Position numbers and translations under genes: made by a program
Shown here: one piece after another, positions 40,562 to 49,203 of the stretch
How positions within the stretch are numbered: position 1 is the first letter of the stretch
Layout: each line of letters starts with the position of its first letter
Source: Pseudomonas fluorescens
GTDB taxonomy: Bacteria > Pseudomonadota > Gammaproteobacteria > Pseudomonadales > Pseudomonadaceae
Direction of reading: 5' to 3'
Assembly: GCF_001902145.1 (NCBI RefSeq)
Contig: NZ_MRST01000021.1
Span: 124,001 to 188,000, forward strand
DNA: 64,000 nt
Notes under the pieces: generated by a model
Seen by the model: the letters and a program-made list of their open reading frames with translations, nothing else
The model's database searches: none
What the model was told of the DNA's origin: nothing

Positions 40562-40598
40562 CAAGCCCGGTTTTTTGAGGCCGGGCTTTTTCATTTTT
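40562..40598 (+). terminator. Terminator between lolD and the second permease
   Basis: Hairpin aagcccgg, loop ttttttgagg, ccgggctt followed by tttcattttt. It lies inside the lol gene cluster and would separate transcription or reduce read-through into lolE. Confidence 0.85.
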
Positions 40599-40614
40599 CC
40601 AACGGTGCCCGCGA

Positions 40615-41859
40615 ATGTTCAGACCGTTATCGATTTTTATCGGCACGCGCTATACCCGCGCCAAGCGCCGCAACCGTTTTGTCTCGTTTATCTCGATGAC
40701 CTCGATGATCGGCCTCGCCCTGGGCGTACTGGCGATGATCGTGGTGCTTTCGGTGATGAACGGCTTTCAGCGTGAAATGAGCTCGCGCATCCTCGGCATG
40801 GTGCCCCACGCCACCATCGTCGGCGTAAAGCCGATTGATGATTGGCAGCCGGTGGCCGCCGCTGCGATGAAGAATCCGCAAGTCACCGCCGCTGTGCCCT
40901 TCACCCAGATGGATGGCATGTTTTCCTATAAGGGCGCGATGCAGCCGATCGAGATCAGCGGCGTCGACCCGGCCCAGGAAGGCAAGGTGTCGATCGTGGC
41001 TCAGCACATCGTGCGCGGCAAACTCGACGACCTCAAACCCGGCGAGTTCGGTGTGGTGGTCGGTGATATTACTGCGCGGCGTTTTCGCCTGAACGTGGGT
41101 GACAAACTGACCCTGATCGTGCCGGAACTCAGCAGCGCGCCGGGCGGCATCACCCCGCGCATGCAGCGCCTGAATGTGGTGGGCATCTTCAAGGTCGGCG
41201 CCGAGCTGGATGGCTCCATGGCCCTGATCCACATGGCCGACGCCGCTGAAATCCAGCATTGGCAGCCCAACCAGGTGCAAAGCGTGCGCCTGGCGGTGAA
41301 GGACCTGTATGCAGCGCCCAAAGTCTCGGCAGATATCGCCGCCAGCCTGGGTGCGGCTTACAAGCCCGATGACTGGACCCACACCCAGGGCAGCCTGTTC
41401 AGCGCGATGAAAATGGAAAAGACCATGATCGGCCTGCTGTTGCTGATGATCGTCGCCGTCGCCGCGTTCAACATCATCGCCACCTTGATCATGGTGGTGA
41501 ACGACAAGGGCGCGGACATCGCCATCCTGCGCACCATCGGCGCCACACCTCGGCAGATCATGGCGATCTTCATGGTGCAGGGCACCGTGATTGGCGTGGT
41601 CGGCACCTTGATCGGAGGTGTACTGGGGGTGGTTGCGGCGCTGAACGTGAGTGAACTGGTGGGCTGGCTGGAGCGGGTGAGCGGGCAGCATATCTTCAGT
41701 TCGGATGTGTATTTTGTCAGCAACCTGCCTTCGGAGCTGCAAGGCGGGGATGTGTTGCTGATTTGCTCGGCGGGGTTTGTGTTGAGCTTCCTGGCGACGA
41801 TTTACCCGGCGTATCGGGCGGCGAAGATTGAGCCGGCGCACGCCCTCAGGTATTCGTAA
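40615..41859 (+). CDS. lolE: Lipoprotein-releasing system permease, LolC/E family (second)
   Basis: The second permease of 414 residues, the same four-helix FtsX/MacB layout as the first. The N-terminal 50 residues ([20 protein letters not shown], then [25 protein letters not shown] in pieces) and the C-terminal 130 residues are nearly identical to the first permease, whereas the periplasmic domain differs more. This suggests a duplication around lolD with selection on the parts that touch LolD. An intrinsic terminator stands just upstream, and no strong ribosome site is visible (the upstream gtgcccgcga is weak). Confidence 0.92.
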   Translation: MFRPLSIFIGTRYTRAKRRNRFVSFISMTSMIGLALGVLAMIVVLSVMNGFQREMSSRILGMVPHATIVGVKPIDDWQPVAAAAMKNPQVTAAVPFTQMDGMFSYKGAMQPIEISGVDPAQEGKVSIVAQHIVRGKLDDLKPGEFGVVVGDITARRFRLNVGDKLTLIVPELSSAPGGITPRMQRLNVVGIFKVGAELDGSMALIHMADAAEIQHWQPNQVQSVRLAVKDLYAAPKVSADIAASLGAAYKPDDWTHTQGSLFSAMKMEKTMIGLLLLMIVAVAAFNIIATLIMVVNDKGADIAILRTIGATPRQIMAIFMVQGTVIGVVGTLIGGVLGVVAALNVSELVGWLERVSGQHIFSSDVYFVSNLPSELQGGDVLLICSAGFVLSFLATIYPAYRAAKIEPAHALRYS

Positions 41860-41867
41860 CCTTTAAG

Positions 41868-41948
41868 ACCGCTATCGCAGGCAAGCCAGCTCCCACATTG
41901 TGAATGTATTCACAGTTCAAATTGTGGGAGCTGGCCTGCGATAGGGCC
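41868..41948. repeat. Inverted-order REP pair, cctgcg subtype
   Basis: A minus arm (gctatcgcaggcaagccagc, 41871-41895) and a plus arm (tgtgggagctggcctgcgat, from 41923) lie around tgaatgtattcaca, itself a near palindrome. It separates lolE from the converging copS. Confidence 0.85.
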
Positions 41949-41961
41949 GGCCCAGCTTGCA

Positions 41962-43308
41962 TCAATCTCCCTTGGGCAACTCAATCACAAACCGGGTCCA
42001 GCCTGCCTGCGACTCACAATAAATCCTCCCGCCATGCGCCCGCACAATCGACTGGGTGATCGCCAACCCCAGCCCCGCATGTTCACTGCTGCCGGCACGC
42101 CTTGACGGGTCGGCTCGGTAGAAACGGTCAAACAGCCGCGGTAGTAACGGCGCAGGAATGCCTTCCCCGGTGTTCTCAACCGTCAGTGTCACGCCACGCT
42201 CTATCCGCACCCGCACTTGACCGCCCGGTGGGGTAAACCGCAGCGCGTTATCCAGCAAGTTCGACAGGGCACGGCGCAACATGCCGCGATCGCCCATCGT
42301 CTGAGCGGCGCCTTCGCGCACCAGCGTCACCTGCGCATCCTCCGCCAGCAGGGTAAAAAATTCCAACAGTGCGTCGACCTCATCGCCCAGGTCCAGGGCT
42401 TCACGGCTGGGCATCAGCAAGCCGTGGTCAGCTTTGGCCAGGTAAAGCATGTCGTTGACCAGTTGCGCCATCCATTGCAGCTCTTCCAGGTTGCTGTGCA
42501 GCGCCTCGCGGTAATCCTCCAGCGGGCGTGGCTGGGTGAGGATGACTTGGGTCTGGGTCAGCAGGTTGGACAGCGGTGTGCGCAGCTCGTGGGCGATATC
42601 GGCGCAAAAGGCAGACAGGCGCTGGAACGCGTCGTCCAGGCGGGCCAGCATGGCGTTGACGGCCTGGGCCAGTTCCGCCAGTTCCACCGGCATTTGTGCT
42701 TGGGGTAAGCGTTGCGTGAGGGAGTGGGCGGAGACGCTGGCGGCCACTTCCCCCATGCGCCGCAGCGGTCGCAACCCACTGCGTGCGGCCCAGGCGCCGA
42801 GCAGGGCGGTGGCCAGGGCCGAGAGACCGACGGTCAGCCAGATCAAGCGTTGCATGCGTTGCAGAAAGTGCTGGTGGTGGGTGATGTCGAGGATCAGGGT
42901 CAGCTGTGGCGAATCCAGTTGGCTGGGCGTCAAGGGTGCGATGAATACGCGGTAGTCGGTGCCCGCCTGCTGCAGGCTATGCAGGCCGGGCGCCTGGGGC
43001 AAGCTAAGGTTGGGCGCGCCGTCCAGCCAACGTTGACCCGCCCCGGTGATGCGCAAGGTGAGGTCGGGCTGGTGATCGAGTTCGGCGCGCAGTTGAGGGG
43101 TTCGCTGGGCGAGGTCTTGCCGTGAGGCCACACCCTGCAAGGTGCTGCGCAGGGCCACCAGTTTGCTTTCGAGCTGTTGCTGGTCCAGCTCCATGAAATG
43201 CGCCTCGCTGGCCTGGTTGAACAACACCCCGGCGACTAACGAGACCACCGCCGTGCACGCGGCAAACAGCAGCGCCAGGCGGCTGGTCAGGGACAGGCGC
43301 TTGATCAC
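41962..43308 (-). CDS. copS: Heavy-metal-type sensor histidine kinase, CopS-like
   Basis: An inner membrane sensor kinase of 448 residues: TM1 ([20 protein letters not shown]), a periplasmic loop of about 120 residues, TM2 ([19 protein letters not shown] near 155), HAMP, then HisKA with the H-box [16 protein letters not shown] and an HATPase with [14 protein letters not shown] and [11 protein letters not shown]. The architecture matches the metal-sensing CusS/CopS class. GTG start at 43308 overlaps the copR stop by 4 bases. The neighbour cupredoxin and gene order copS-copR support copper as the signal; this is inference. Confidence 0.88.
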   Translation of the reverse strand: MIKRLSLTSRLALLFAACTAVVSLVAGVLFNQASEAHFMELDQQQLESKLVALRSTLQGVASRQDLAQRTPQLRAELDHQPDLTLRITGAGQRWLDGAPNLSLPQAPGLHSLQQAGTDYRVFIAPLTPSQLDSPQLTLILDITHHQHFLQRMQRLIWLTVGLSALATALLGAWAARSGLRPLRRMGEVAASVSAHSLTQRLPQAQMPVELAELAQAVNAMLARLDDAFQRLSAFCADIAHELRTPLSNLLTQTQVILTQPRPLEDYREALHSNLEELQWMAQLVNDMLYLAKADHGLLMPSREALDLGDEVDALLEFFTLLAEDAQVTLVREGAAQTMGDRGMLRRALSNLLDNALRFTPPGGQVRVRIERGVTLTVENTGEGIPAPLLPRLFDRFYRADPSRRAGSSEHAGLGLAITQSIVRAHGGRIYCESQAGWTRFVIELPKGD

Positions 43309-43985
43309 GTGAACCGTTCCTCCAGCACGTAACCCATGCCGCGCACGGTGTGGATCAGCTTATTGGGGAAATTGTCGTCGACTTTCAGGCGCAGGCGGCG
43401 AATGGCGACTTCGATGATGTTGGTGTCGCTGTCGAAATTCATGTCCCACACCTGGGAAGCGATCAGCGTCTTGGGCAGCACTTCCCCTTGGCGGCGTAGC
43501 AGCAGTTCCAGCAGGGCGAACTCCTTAGCGGTGAGGTCGAGGCGCTGGCCGCTGCGCTCGACGCGGCGGCGGATCAAGTCCAGGCTCAGGTCGGCCAGTT
43601 GCAGCGTGGTCTCCTGCGGCGTGCTGCTGCCACGGCGCAACAAGGTGCGAACCCGCGCCAGCAGTTCGGAAAAGGCGAAGGGTTTGACCAGGTAGTCGTC
43701 GGCGCCCAGCTCCAGGCCATGTACTCGGTCTTCTACGGCATCGCGAGCGGTGAGGAACAGCACCGGGATGTCCAGGCCGGCACTGCGCACCGCCTGCAGG
43801 ATTTGCCAGCCGTCGCGGCCGGGCAGCATCACGTCGAGGATCAACAAGTCATAGTCGCCCGTCAGCGCCAAGTGCTGGCCACTGGTGCCGTCGGCCACCA
43901 GTTCGGTGGTAAAGCCCGCTTCGGCCAGGCCCTGGCGCAGGTAATGACCGGTTTTGGGTTGGTCTTCGACGATCAGCAGTTTCAT
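43305..43985 (-). CDS. copR: OmpR-family response regulator, CopR-like
   Basis: A 226-residue regulator: receiver domain with the phosphorylation site D51 ([10 protein letters not shown]), acidic pocket residues E7/D8 and K101-type lysine in [16 protein letters not shown], then a winged helix DNA-binding domain (about 130-224; [17 protein letters not shown] and [18 protein letters not shown]). It is cotranscribed with copS and divergent from the cupredoxin gene. The palindrome at 44155-44168 is its likely target. Confidence 0.9.
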   Translation of the reverse strand: MKLLIVEDQPKTGHYLRQGLAEAGFTTELVADGTSGQHLALTGDYDLLILDVMLPGRDGWQILQAVRSAGLDIPVLFLTARDAVEDRVHGLELGADDYLVKPFAFSELLARVRTLLRRGSSTPQETTLQLADLSLDLIRRRVERSGQRLDLTAKEFALLELLLRRQGEVLPKTLIASQVWDMNFDSDTNIIEVAIRRLRLKVDDNFPNKLIHTVRGMGYVLEERFT

Positions 43986-44007
43986 ATCGGGCTCTTAATA
44001 GGTGCTA

Positions 44008-44107
44008 TGTAGGAGCGAGCTTGCTCGCGAAAAACGTCAACGATAACGCGGGCTGTCTGGCTTAACGTGTTGTGCTCAAGCCCTTCGCGAGCAAGCTCGC
44101 TCCTACA
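44008..44107 (+). repeat. REPIN, tgtaggagcgagcttgctcgcg type
   Basis: A 100-bp doublet with perfect arms; loop mark cgtcaacgataacgcg next to the left arm. It lies in the copR-cupredoxin divergent region, separating copR from the palindrome at 44155. Confidence 0.93.
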
Positions 44108-44154
44108 AAAAACATCGGGCTTTATACCTTGGGTTTCAGGGTATGGGCGCAAGC

Positions 44155-44168
44155 TGACAAAGTTGTAA
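44155..44168 (+). promoter_or_regulatory. CusR/CopR-like box
   Basis: TGACAAAGTTGTAA is a near-perfect palindrome and fits the known CusR consensus core TGACAA-NN-TTGTCA with one mismatch (A for C), and the copper-box pattern TGACA-N4-TGTAAT. It is 79-92 bp before the cupredoxin start, a position suited to activation. Confidence 0.75.
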
Positions 44169-44246
44169 TCTAGCAGTCAGCTGGCTGGCAGCGAGGCTAT
44201 CTTAAAGTGCGGCCCAAGCTGGTCACCTATTTTTGGAGCGTGAGAA

Positions 44247-44768
44247 ATGGCGTTGCGTACATCCCTGTTAACGGCGGGTTGCTTGTTGGTGTTGAGCTTC
44301 AATGCGCTGGCGGATGCGGCTCATGGTTACGCGTTCGGCCAGCCGGCTCCGGCAGCCAAGGCCACGCGTACCGTGGAAGTCACCCTCCAGGACATTGCCT
44401 TCGAGCCCAAGAACCTGGACGTAAAGGCCGGTGAAACCGTGCGCTTCGTGCTGGTCAACAAAGGCCAGTTGCTTCACGAATTCAACCTGGGCGACGCAGC
44501 GATGCATGCCGCCCACCAGAAAGAGATGCTGCAGATGCAAGCCAGCGGCATGCTCACCGCCACTGGCATGGGCAAGATGGACCACAGCGCCATGGGCCAC
44601 GGCGACATGGGCGGCATGAAGCACGACGATCCCAACAGTGTCTTGGTGGAGCCGGGCAAGACTGCCGAACTGACCTGGACCTTCACCAAGGCCACGGGCC
44701 TGGAATTTGCCTGCAACCTTCCAGGGCATTACCAGGCGGGCATGGTCGGCAAACTGACCGTTGAGTGA
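44247..44768 (+). CDS. Periplasmic cupredoxin with Met/His-rich insert
   Basis: A 173-residue secreted protein with a signal peptide MALRTSLLTAGCLLVLSFNALA. The cupredoxin domain starts RTVEVTLQDIAFEP near 40. Type I copper ligands are visible: His in GQLLHEFNLGD, and Cys and His in FACNLPGHY, with Met in YQAGMVGK. Between them, residues about 85-132 are very rich in Met and His (for example MGKMDHSAMGHGDMGGMKHD), as in copper-resistance proteins. GGAGCG precedes the ATG. It is divergent from copRS, with a copper box between, so it is probably copper-induced. Confidence 0.9.
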   Translation: MALRTSLLTAGCLLVLSFNALADAAHGYAFGQPAPAAKATRTVEVTLQDIAFEPKNLDVKAGETVRFVLVNKGQLLHEFNLGDAAMHAAHQKEMLQMQASGMLTATGMGKMDHSAMGHGDMGGMKHDDPNSVLVEPGKTAELTWTFTKATGLEFACNLPGHYQAGMVGKLTVE

Positions 44769-44834
44769 GGCGTTTGTTAAGGGCGGGGGCAAAGGCTGGT
44801 AGACTGGCGCGGTTTATTTAGCCAGGTTTCCGCC

Positions 44835-45665
44835 ATGCATCCCGCAGCCGAACATTCGCCGCTGGGCAAGTCCAGTGAATACATCTCTACCTATACGCCT
44901 TCGTTGTTGTTCCCGATTCCACGCGCCGCCAAGTGGGCCGAACTGGGCCTGAGCGCCGAGACCCTGCCGTACAAGGGCGTGGATTTCTGGAACTGCTTCG
45001 AACTGTCCTGGTTGTTGCCCTCGGGCAAGCCGGTGGTAGCCATCGGTGAGTTCAGCATTCCGGCCGACTCGCCGAACATCATCGAGTCCAAGTCGTTCAA
45101 GCTGTACCTCAACTCGCTGAACCAGACCGCGTTTGCTGATACGCAAAGCCTTGAAGCCACCTTGCGCACCGACCTCAGCTTTGCGGCCGGCAAGCCAGTG
45201 AGTGTGCGTATTCGCAGCCTGGCCGACATTGAGGCAGAAGGCGTGATGGCGTTGCCGGGCGTGTGCATTGACGGCCTGGATATCAACGTCAGCAGCTACG
45301 AACACCCGCGCCCGGAACTGCTGCGTTGCGATGATTCGCGCGTGGTGGAGGAGAGCGTGCACAGCCACCTGCTCAAATCCAACTGCCCGGTGACCAGTCA
45401 GCCTGACTGGGGCAGCGTGGTGGTGGAATACCGTGGTGCGGCGCTGGATCACGCCAGCCTGCTGGAATATATCGTCAGCTTTCGCCAGCACTCGGACTTT
45501 CATGAGCAGTGTGTGGAGCGGATCTTCCTGGACTTGCAGCGCTTGCTCAAGCCGGAGAAGTTGACCGTGTATGCGCGGTATGTACGCCGGGGTGGGTTGG
45601 ATATCAATCCTTACCGCAGCACTGAGAACACCCAGTTCCTGAACGTGCGGCTGGCGCGTCAGTAA
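44835..45665 (+). CDS. queF: NADPH-dependent 7-cyano-7-deazaguanine reductase
   Basis: QueF reduces preQ0 to preQ1 in queuosine biosynthesis. It has 276 residues, the long two-domain type. The nucleophile is C184 in [13 protein letters not shown], with D191, and the QueF motif is [15 protein letters not shown] at 84-98. The ATG follows CCAGGTTTCCGCC. It is transcribed rightward 66 bp after the cupredoxin; the two may or may not share a transcript. Confidence 0.97.
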   Translation: MHPAAEHSPLGKSSEYISTYTPSLLFPIPRAAKWAELGLSAETLPYKGVDFWNCFELSWLLPSGKPVVAIGEFSIPADSPNIIESKSFKLYLNSLNQTAFADTQSLEATLRTDLSFAAGKPVSVRIRSLADIEAEGVMALPGVCIDGLDINVSSYEHPRPELLRCDDSRVVEESVHSHLLKSNCPVTSQPDWGSVVVEYRGAALDHASLLEYIVSFRQHSDFHEQCVERIFLDLQRLLKPEKLTVYARYVRRGGLDINPYRSTENTQFLNVRLARQ

Positions 45666-45699
45666 GCCTGTACACAAAACTCAATGTGGGAGGGGCTTG

Positions 45700-45787
45700 T
45701 GTGGGAGCGGGCTTGCTCGCGAATGCAGTGGATCAGTTACACATGAGCTGACTGATCCACCGCATTCGCGAGCAAGCCAGCTCCCAC
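45700..45787. repeat. REPIN, tgtgggagcgggcttgctcgcg type
   Basis: Arms tgtgggagcgggcttgctcg and cgagcaagccagctcccaca, the right arm one base off the subtype. A partial extra arm tgtgggaggggcttg lies at 45685-45699 just before it. Confidence 0.9.
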
Positions 45788-45817
45788 ATTTGGTTTTGTG
45801 TTCGGCTTGGGCTTGGG

Positions 45818-46084
45818 TTAGATGCCGATATTGCCCAGGGTCAGCACGATATTGCGCAACGTCCCGGCAATGCCTGGATGGTCCAGTTCAAAACCTTCCA
45901 CTGCCCGGTTCACATCGTCAGCGATGCTGGGCGTCTGGGTGGCCGGTTCCATTTCCAACTGGACTTCGAACTTGGCGATCAACTCTTCCAATGCTTGACG
46001 TTTCTCGGCGGGCAACTCGGGATGATTCTCCAGTTGCTCACGCACAATATCGGCCTGCTGTTGTAACTTCTCGCGATCAGGCAT
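45818..46084 (-). CDS. DUF4404 family protein (88 aa)
   Basis: A small soluble protein of unknown function found in pseudomonads. It is strongly acidic and helical (REKLQQQADIVREQLENHPEL, then KRQALEELIAKFEVQLEME), with a C-terminal IAGTLRNIVLTLGNIGI that is typical for the family. AAAAGGAAAGAACGTC stands before the ATG. It is leftward, 110 bp downstream of the phosphonatase-like gene. Confidence 0.88.
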   Translation of the reverse strand: MPDREKLQQQADIVREQLENHPELPAEKRQALEELIAKFEVQLEMEPATQTPSIADDVNRAVEGFELDHPGIAGTLRNIVLTLGNIGI

Positions 46085-46195
46085 GACGTTCTTTCCTTTT
46101 ATCGATAGGCACTGGCATAGACCGCGGCGTACCGCGAAAGGTCTACGGGCTGACCTGTAGATTAATCCACTGGGGCCAACCGTGCATGATCTCGA

Positions 46196-46804
46196 TCAGG
46201 GCTTCTCGCCCTTGAGCTGGCGCAGGCGGATGTCGGCCAGGCAGGTGCCGAGTTCGCCGAGGTGGTCGATCACCGAGTGCACGCCCAGGCCATAGAGCGC
46301 CACCGTGGCCTTGCCGCGCTTGTGTTCGCGTTGCTGATCGGTCAGCGCCTGCCATTGCTGGGGCGACAGGCCGCAGAGCGAACCGCAGGAGGCCAGGCCG
46401 ATGGTCCACAAGCCGGCATTCAGGCCCGATTGCAGCAGGCGCGGCTCGCCGCTGACCAGTACGCAGCCTTCCAGGCGTTGGATGTTCAACTCCATCAAGG
46501 CTTGCCAGCAGGCGTGGGGCGCGGGCCAGCGAATGGAGGAGGGCGAGGCGGCCTTGAGCCAGCCAGGCAGGCCGGCGCAGAGTGGCGCGGTCACGGCGGG
46601 AGGCAGTTCGTCCAGCCAGGCGCAGGGCACGCCTTGTTCTTTGAGGCTGCGCAGGATTTTCAATGCGCCCGGCGTGGCCTCGGCGTCGGCGCAAGGGGAG
46701 TCTGCGCGCGCCAGGGAACCAAAATCCACCAGGCAGCCACTCAGGCCAAATAACACGGCGGTCAACGAGGGGGCGGCGGCGACGGCAATCTCGGCGTGTG
46801 GCAT
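46196..46804 (-). CDS. Phosphonatase-like HAD protein, likely catalytically dead
   Basis: It resembles phosphonoacetaldehyde hydrolase (PhnX): the start AVLFGLSGCLVDFGSLA parallels PhnX FDWAGTTVDFGS, and the end YGLGVHSVIDHLGELGTCLADI with RLRQLKGEKP parallels the PhnX C-terminus. It has only 202 residues against about 270, and the helical cap with its Schiff-base lysine is missing. The HAD nucleophile aspartate is replaced by Gly (LFGLSG for FDxxG). The acidic residues of motif IV are also not obvious. I infer a pseudoenzyme or binding protein. AGGGACGTTCAG precedes the ATG at 46804. A similar gene stands near queF and mlaA in P. aeruginosa, as I recall, so loss of activity is probably old. 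Confidence 0.75.
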   Translation of the reverse strand: MPHAEIAVAAAPSLTAVLFGLSGCLVDFGSLARADSPCADAEATPGALKILRSLKEQGVPCAWLDELPPAVTAPLCAGLPGWLKAASPSSIRWPAPHACWQALMELNIQRLEGCVLVSGEPRLLQSGLNAGLWTIGLASCGSLCGLSPQQWQALTDQQREHKRGKATVALYGLGVHSVIDHLGELGTCLADIRLRQLKGEKP

Positions 46805-46999
46805 CTGAACGTCCCTGAAATAGCAACCACGTTATCGGGGCGCTATGACAAGGGGATGACACTGTCGATATTTGTAGGAATTTTGTTCATTTTAGGTAAG
46901 TCGTTTCGTTGTGGCTGCCTAAACGAACACTTCCGTCATATACTGACGGCCTTATTCAGGGCATAGCGCCCATGACAGACCATTCAAGGAGCAAAAGCT

Positions 47000-47689
47000 A
47001 TGCGCTGGAGCCAATACTTCGCTCAGCTGTCGGTGTGTGCCACTATCCTGTTGGCACCGTTCGCCGCCCAGGCCGCGTCGGAAGATGATCCCTGGGAAAG
47101 CGTCAACCGCCCGATCTTCACCTTCAACGACACCGTTGATACCTACGCCCTCAAGCCGATCGCCCAGGGCTATCAGTTCGTCACCCCACAATTTGTGCAG
47201 GACGGCGTTCACAACTTCTTCCGCAACATCGGCGATGTCGGCAACCTGGCCAACAATGTGCTGCAACTCAAGCCGCACAATGCAGGCGTCGACACCGCCC
47301 GCTTGTTGGTCAACACCACATTTGGCGTACTCGGCTTTATCGACGTCGGCACCAAAATGGGGCTGCAGCGCAGCGATGAAGACTTCGGCCAGACCCTCGG
47401 CTACTGGGGTGTGGGCAGCGGTCCCTACGTGATGATCCCGTTGCTGGGCCCAAGCACCTTGCGTGATGCGCCGTCCAAATATGTCGACAGCTACACCCAA
47501 CCGTACCGCTACATGAACGACATCGGCTGGCGTAACAGCACCTTCGGCCTGAACGTCGTCGACGTGCGTGCCAGCCTGCTCGACAGCGAGAAGCTGATCA
47601 CTGGCGACAAGTACACCTTCATTCGTAACGCTTACCTGCAGAACCGCGAGTTCAAGGTCAAGGACGGCAAGGTCGTTGATGACTTTTAA
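47000..47689 (+). CDS. mlaA: MlaA/VacJ family outer membrane lipid asymmetry protein
   Basis: MlaA takes misplaced phospholipids from the outer leaflet of the outer membrane. It has 229 residues. The signal peptide MRWSQYFAQLSVCATILLAPFAAQA is followed by the family start DDPWESVNRPIFTFNDTVD, then QDGVHNFFRNIGDVGNLANNVLQ and SDEDFGQTLGYWGVGSGPYVMIPLLGPS, all classic MlaA motifs. There is no lipobox cysteine at the cleavage site (AQAASEDD), unlike the lipoprotein form of E. coli. AAGGAGCAAAAGCT fixes the start. Own terminator downstream. Confidence 0.93.
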   Translation: MRWSQYFAQLSVCATILLAPFAAQAASEDDPWESVNRPIFTFNDTVDTYALKPIAQGYQFVTPQFVQDGVHNFFRNIGDVGNLANNVLQLKPHNAGVDTARLLVNTTFGVLGFIDVGTKMGLQRSDEDFGQTLGYWGVGSGPYVMIPLLGPSTLRDAPSKYVDSYTQPYRYMNDIGWRNSTFGLNVVDVRASLLDSEKLITGDKYTFIRNAYLQNREFKVKDGKVVDDF

Positions 47690-48021
47690 GCTGTGACATC
47701 TTGAAATGAAATAAGGCGACCTCCTGATGGTCGCCTTTTTTATGCCTGTCTAAACCTTACTTTGCGTTGTGGTCGAGACGGTTCTTATAACTCCCGGTGA
47801 TTTGCGGTGTAAAGACGCCCGGCGACCATCGGCATGAGCTTGAAACCCCTCACGGATGGGAGTACCGTCTGCGCCTTAGAAGGGCACCTCTGCTTTACCG
47901 TTGTGCATGGGCCAAATCCCAATGCTTTGTAGGACAGAGAGGCTAGAAAGCGAATCCAGTACGTGAGCCCGGCCATTGCCGAGCCGCCTACGCCAACCTA
48001 ATTCTGGCGCCGTTTGCCCAC
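47690..48021. other. 332-bp gap between mlaA and rssB
   Basis: It holds the mlaA terminator at its left end. The remaining about 275 bp have no gene and no recognised regulatory motif. No Shine-Dalgarno sequence precedes the rssB ATG, which is unusual in this window. Confidence 0.5.
47713..47741 (+). terminator. Terminator of mlaA
   Basis: Hairpin aaggcgacc, loop tcctgat, ggtcgcctt, followed by tttttat. Confidence 0.92.
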
Positions 48022-49203
48022 ATGCAAAAAACCAGTGCCACGCTGCTGATAATCGATGACGACGAAGTAGTGCGCGCGAGCCTCGCGGCCTATTTGGAAG
48101 ACAGTGGCTTCAGCGTCCTGCAGGCCAGTAATGGCCAACAGGGTCTCCAGGTATTCGAGCGCGACAAGCCCGACCTTGTGATCTGCGACCTGCGCATGCC
48201 CCAGATGGGCGGCTTGGAGCTGATTCGCCAGGTGACCGACCTTGCCCCGCAAACGCCGGTGATTGTCGTGTCCGGTGCCGGGGTCATGAACGACGCCGTT
48301 GAAGCCTTGCGCCTGGGCGCCGCCGATTACCTGATCAAGCCCCTGGAAGACCTGGCCGTGCTGGAGCACTCGGTGCGCCGCGCCCTGGACCGTGCACGCC
48401 TGCTCGTGGAGAACCAGCGCTACCGCGAAAAGCTCGAGACCGCCAACCGCGAACTCGAAGCCAGCCTGAACCTGCTCCAGGAAGACCAGAACGCCGGTCG
48501 CCAGGTGCAGATGAACATGCTGCCGGTCAGCCCCTGGACCACCGACGAATTCAAGTTCGCCCACCAGATCATCCCGTCGTTGTACCTGTCGGGTGATTTT
48601 GTCGACTATTTCCGTGTGGACGAGCGACGTGTGGCGTTCTACCTGGCCGACGTGTCCGGCCATGGCGCGTCTTCGGCTTTTGTCACCGTGTTGTTGAAGT
48701 TCATGACCACACGGTTGTTGTTCGAGTCCAAGCGCAATGGCACCTTGCCGGAGTTCACCCCCTCCGAGGTGCTGGGCCACATCAACCGGGGCCTGATCAG
48801 CTGCAAGCTGGGCAAGCACGTGACGATGGTGGGCGGCGTGATCGACGAAGAAACCGGTCTTTTGACCTACAGCATTGGCGGTCACCTGCCGATGCCTGTT
48901 TTGTACACTCCTGACAGTGTGCGCTACCTGGAAGGGCGTGGCCTGCCCGTAGGCTTGTTTAACGAAGCCACCTACGAAGACCACATCCTGGAACTGCCGC
49001 CGACCTTCAGCCTGACGCTGATGTCTGACGGTATTCTGGACCTTCTTCCAGAGCCTACACTCAAAGAGAAAGAAGCCGCCTTGCCCCAAAAGGTCAAGTC
49101 GGCGGGCGGCAGCCTGGATGGCCTGCGGCAGGTTTTTGGATTGGCCACGCTAGGGGAGATGCCGGATGATATCGCCCTATTGGTGTTGAGCAGGAATCTT
49201 TGA
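48022..49203 (+). CDS. rssB: Response regulator with PP2C phosphatase domain, RssB
   Basis: In pseudomonads RssB controls the stability or activity of sigma factor RpoS. It has 393 residues: a receiver domain with the phosphorylation site D56 (DLVICDLRMPQMGG), a coiled-coil linker (about 128-160, RYREKLETANRELEASLNLLQ), and a SpoIIE/PP2C phosphatase domain (YLSGDFVDYFRV, FYLADVSGHGASSAF, MPDDIALLVL). This differs from E. coli RssB, whose phosphatase domain is degenerate. No ribosome site is visible before the ATG, but no other in-frame start exists between the upstream stop and this codon. rssC follows with TGATG overlap. Confidence 0.93.
   Translation: MQKTSATLLIIDDDEVVRASLAAYLEDSGFSVLQASNGQQGLQVFERDKPDLVICDLRMPQMGGLELIRQVTDLAPQTPVIVVSGAGVMNDAVEALRLGAADYLIKPLEDLAVLEHSVRRALDRARLLVENQRYREKLETANRELEASLNLLQEDQNAGRQVQMNMLPVSPWTTDEFKFAHQIIPSLYLSGDFVDYFRVDERRVAFYLADVSGHGASSAFVTVLLKFMTTRLLFESKRNGTLPEFTPSEVLGHINRGLISCKLGKHVTMVGGVIDEETGLLTYSIGGHLPMPVLYTPDSVRYLEGRGLPVGLFNEATYEDHILELPPTFSLTLMSDGILDLLPEPTLKEKEAALPQKVKSAGGSLDGLRQVFGLATLGEMPDDIALLVLSRNL

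Noticed and set aside
47760..48021. Small RNA or riboswitch before rssB
   Set aside because: No clear conserved structure, promoter or terminator pair could be seen by eye.
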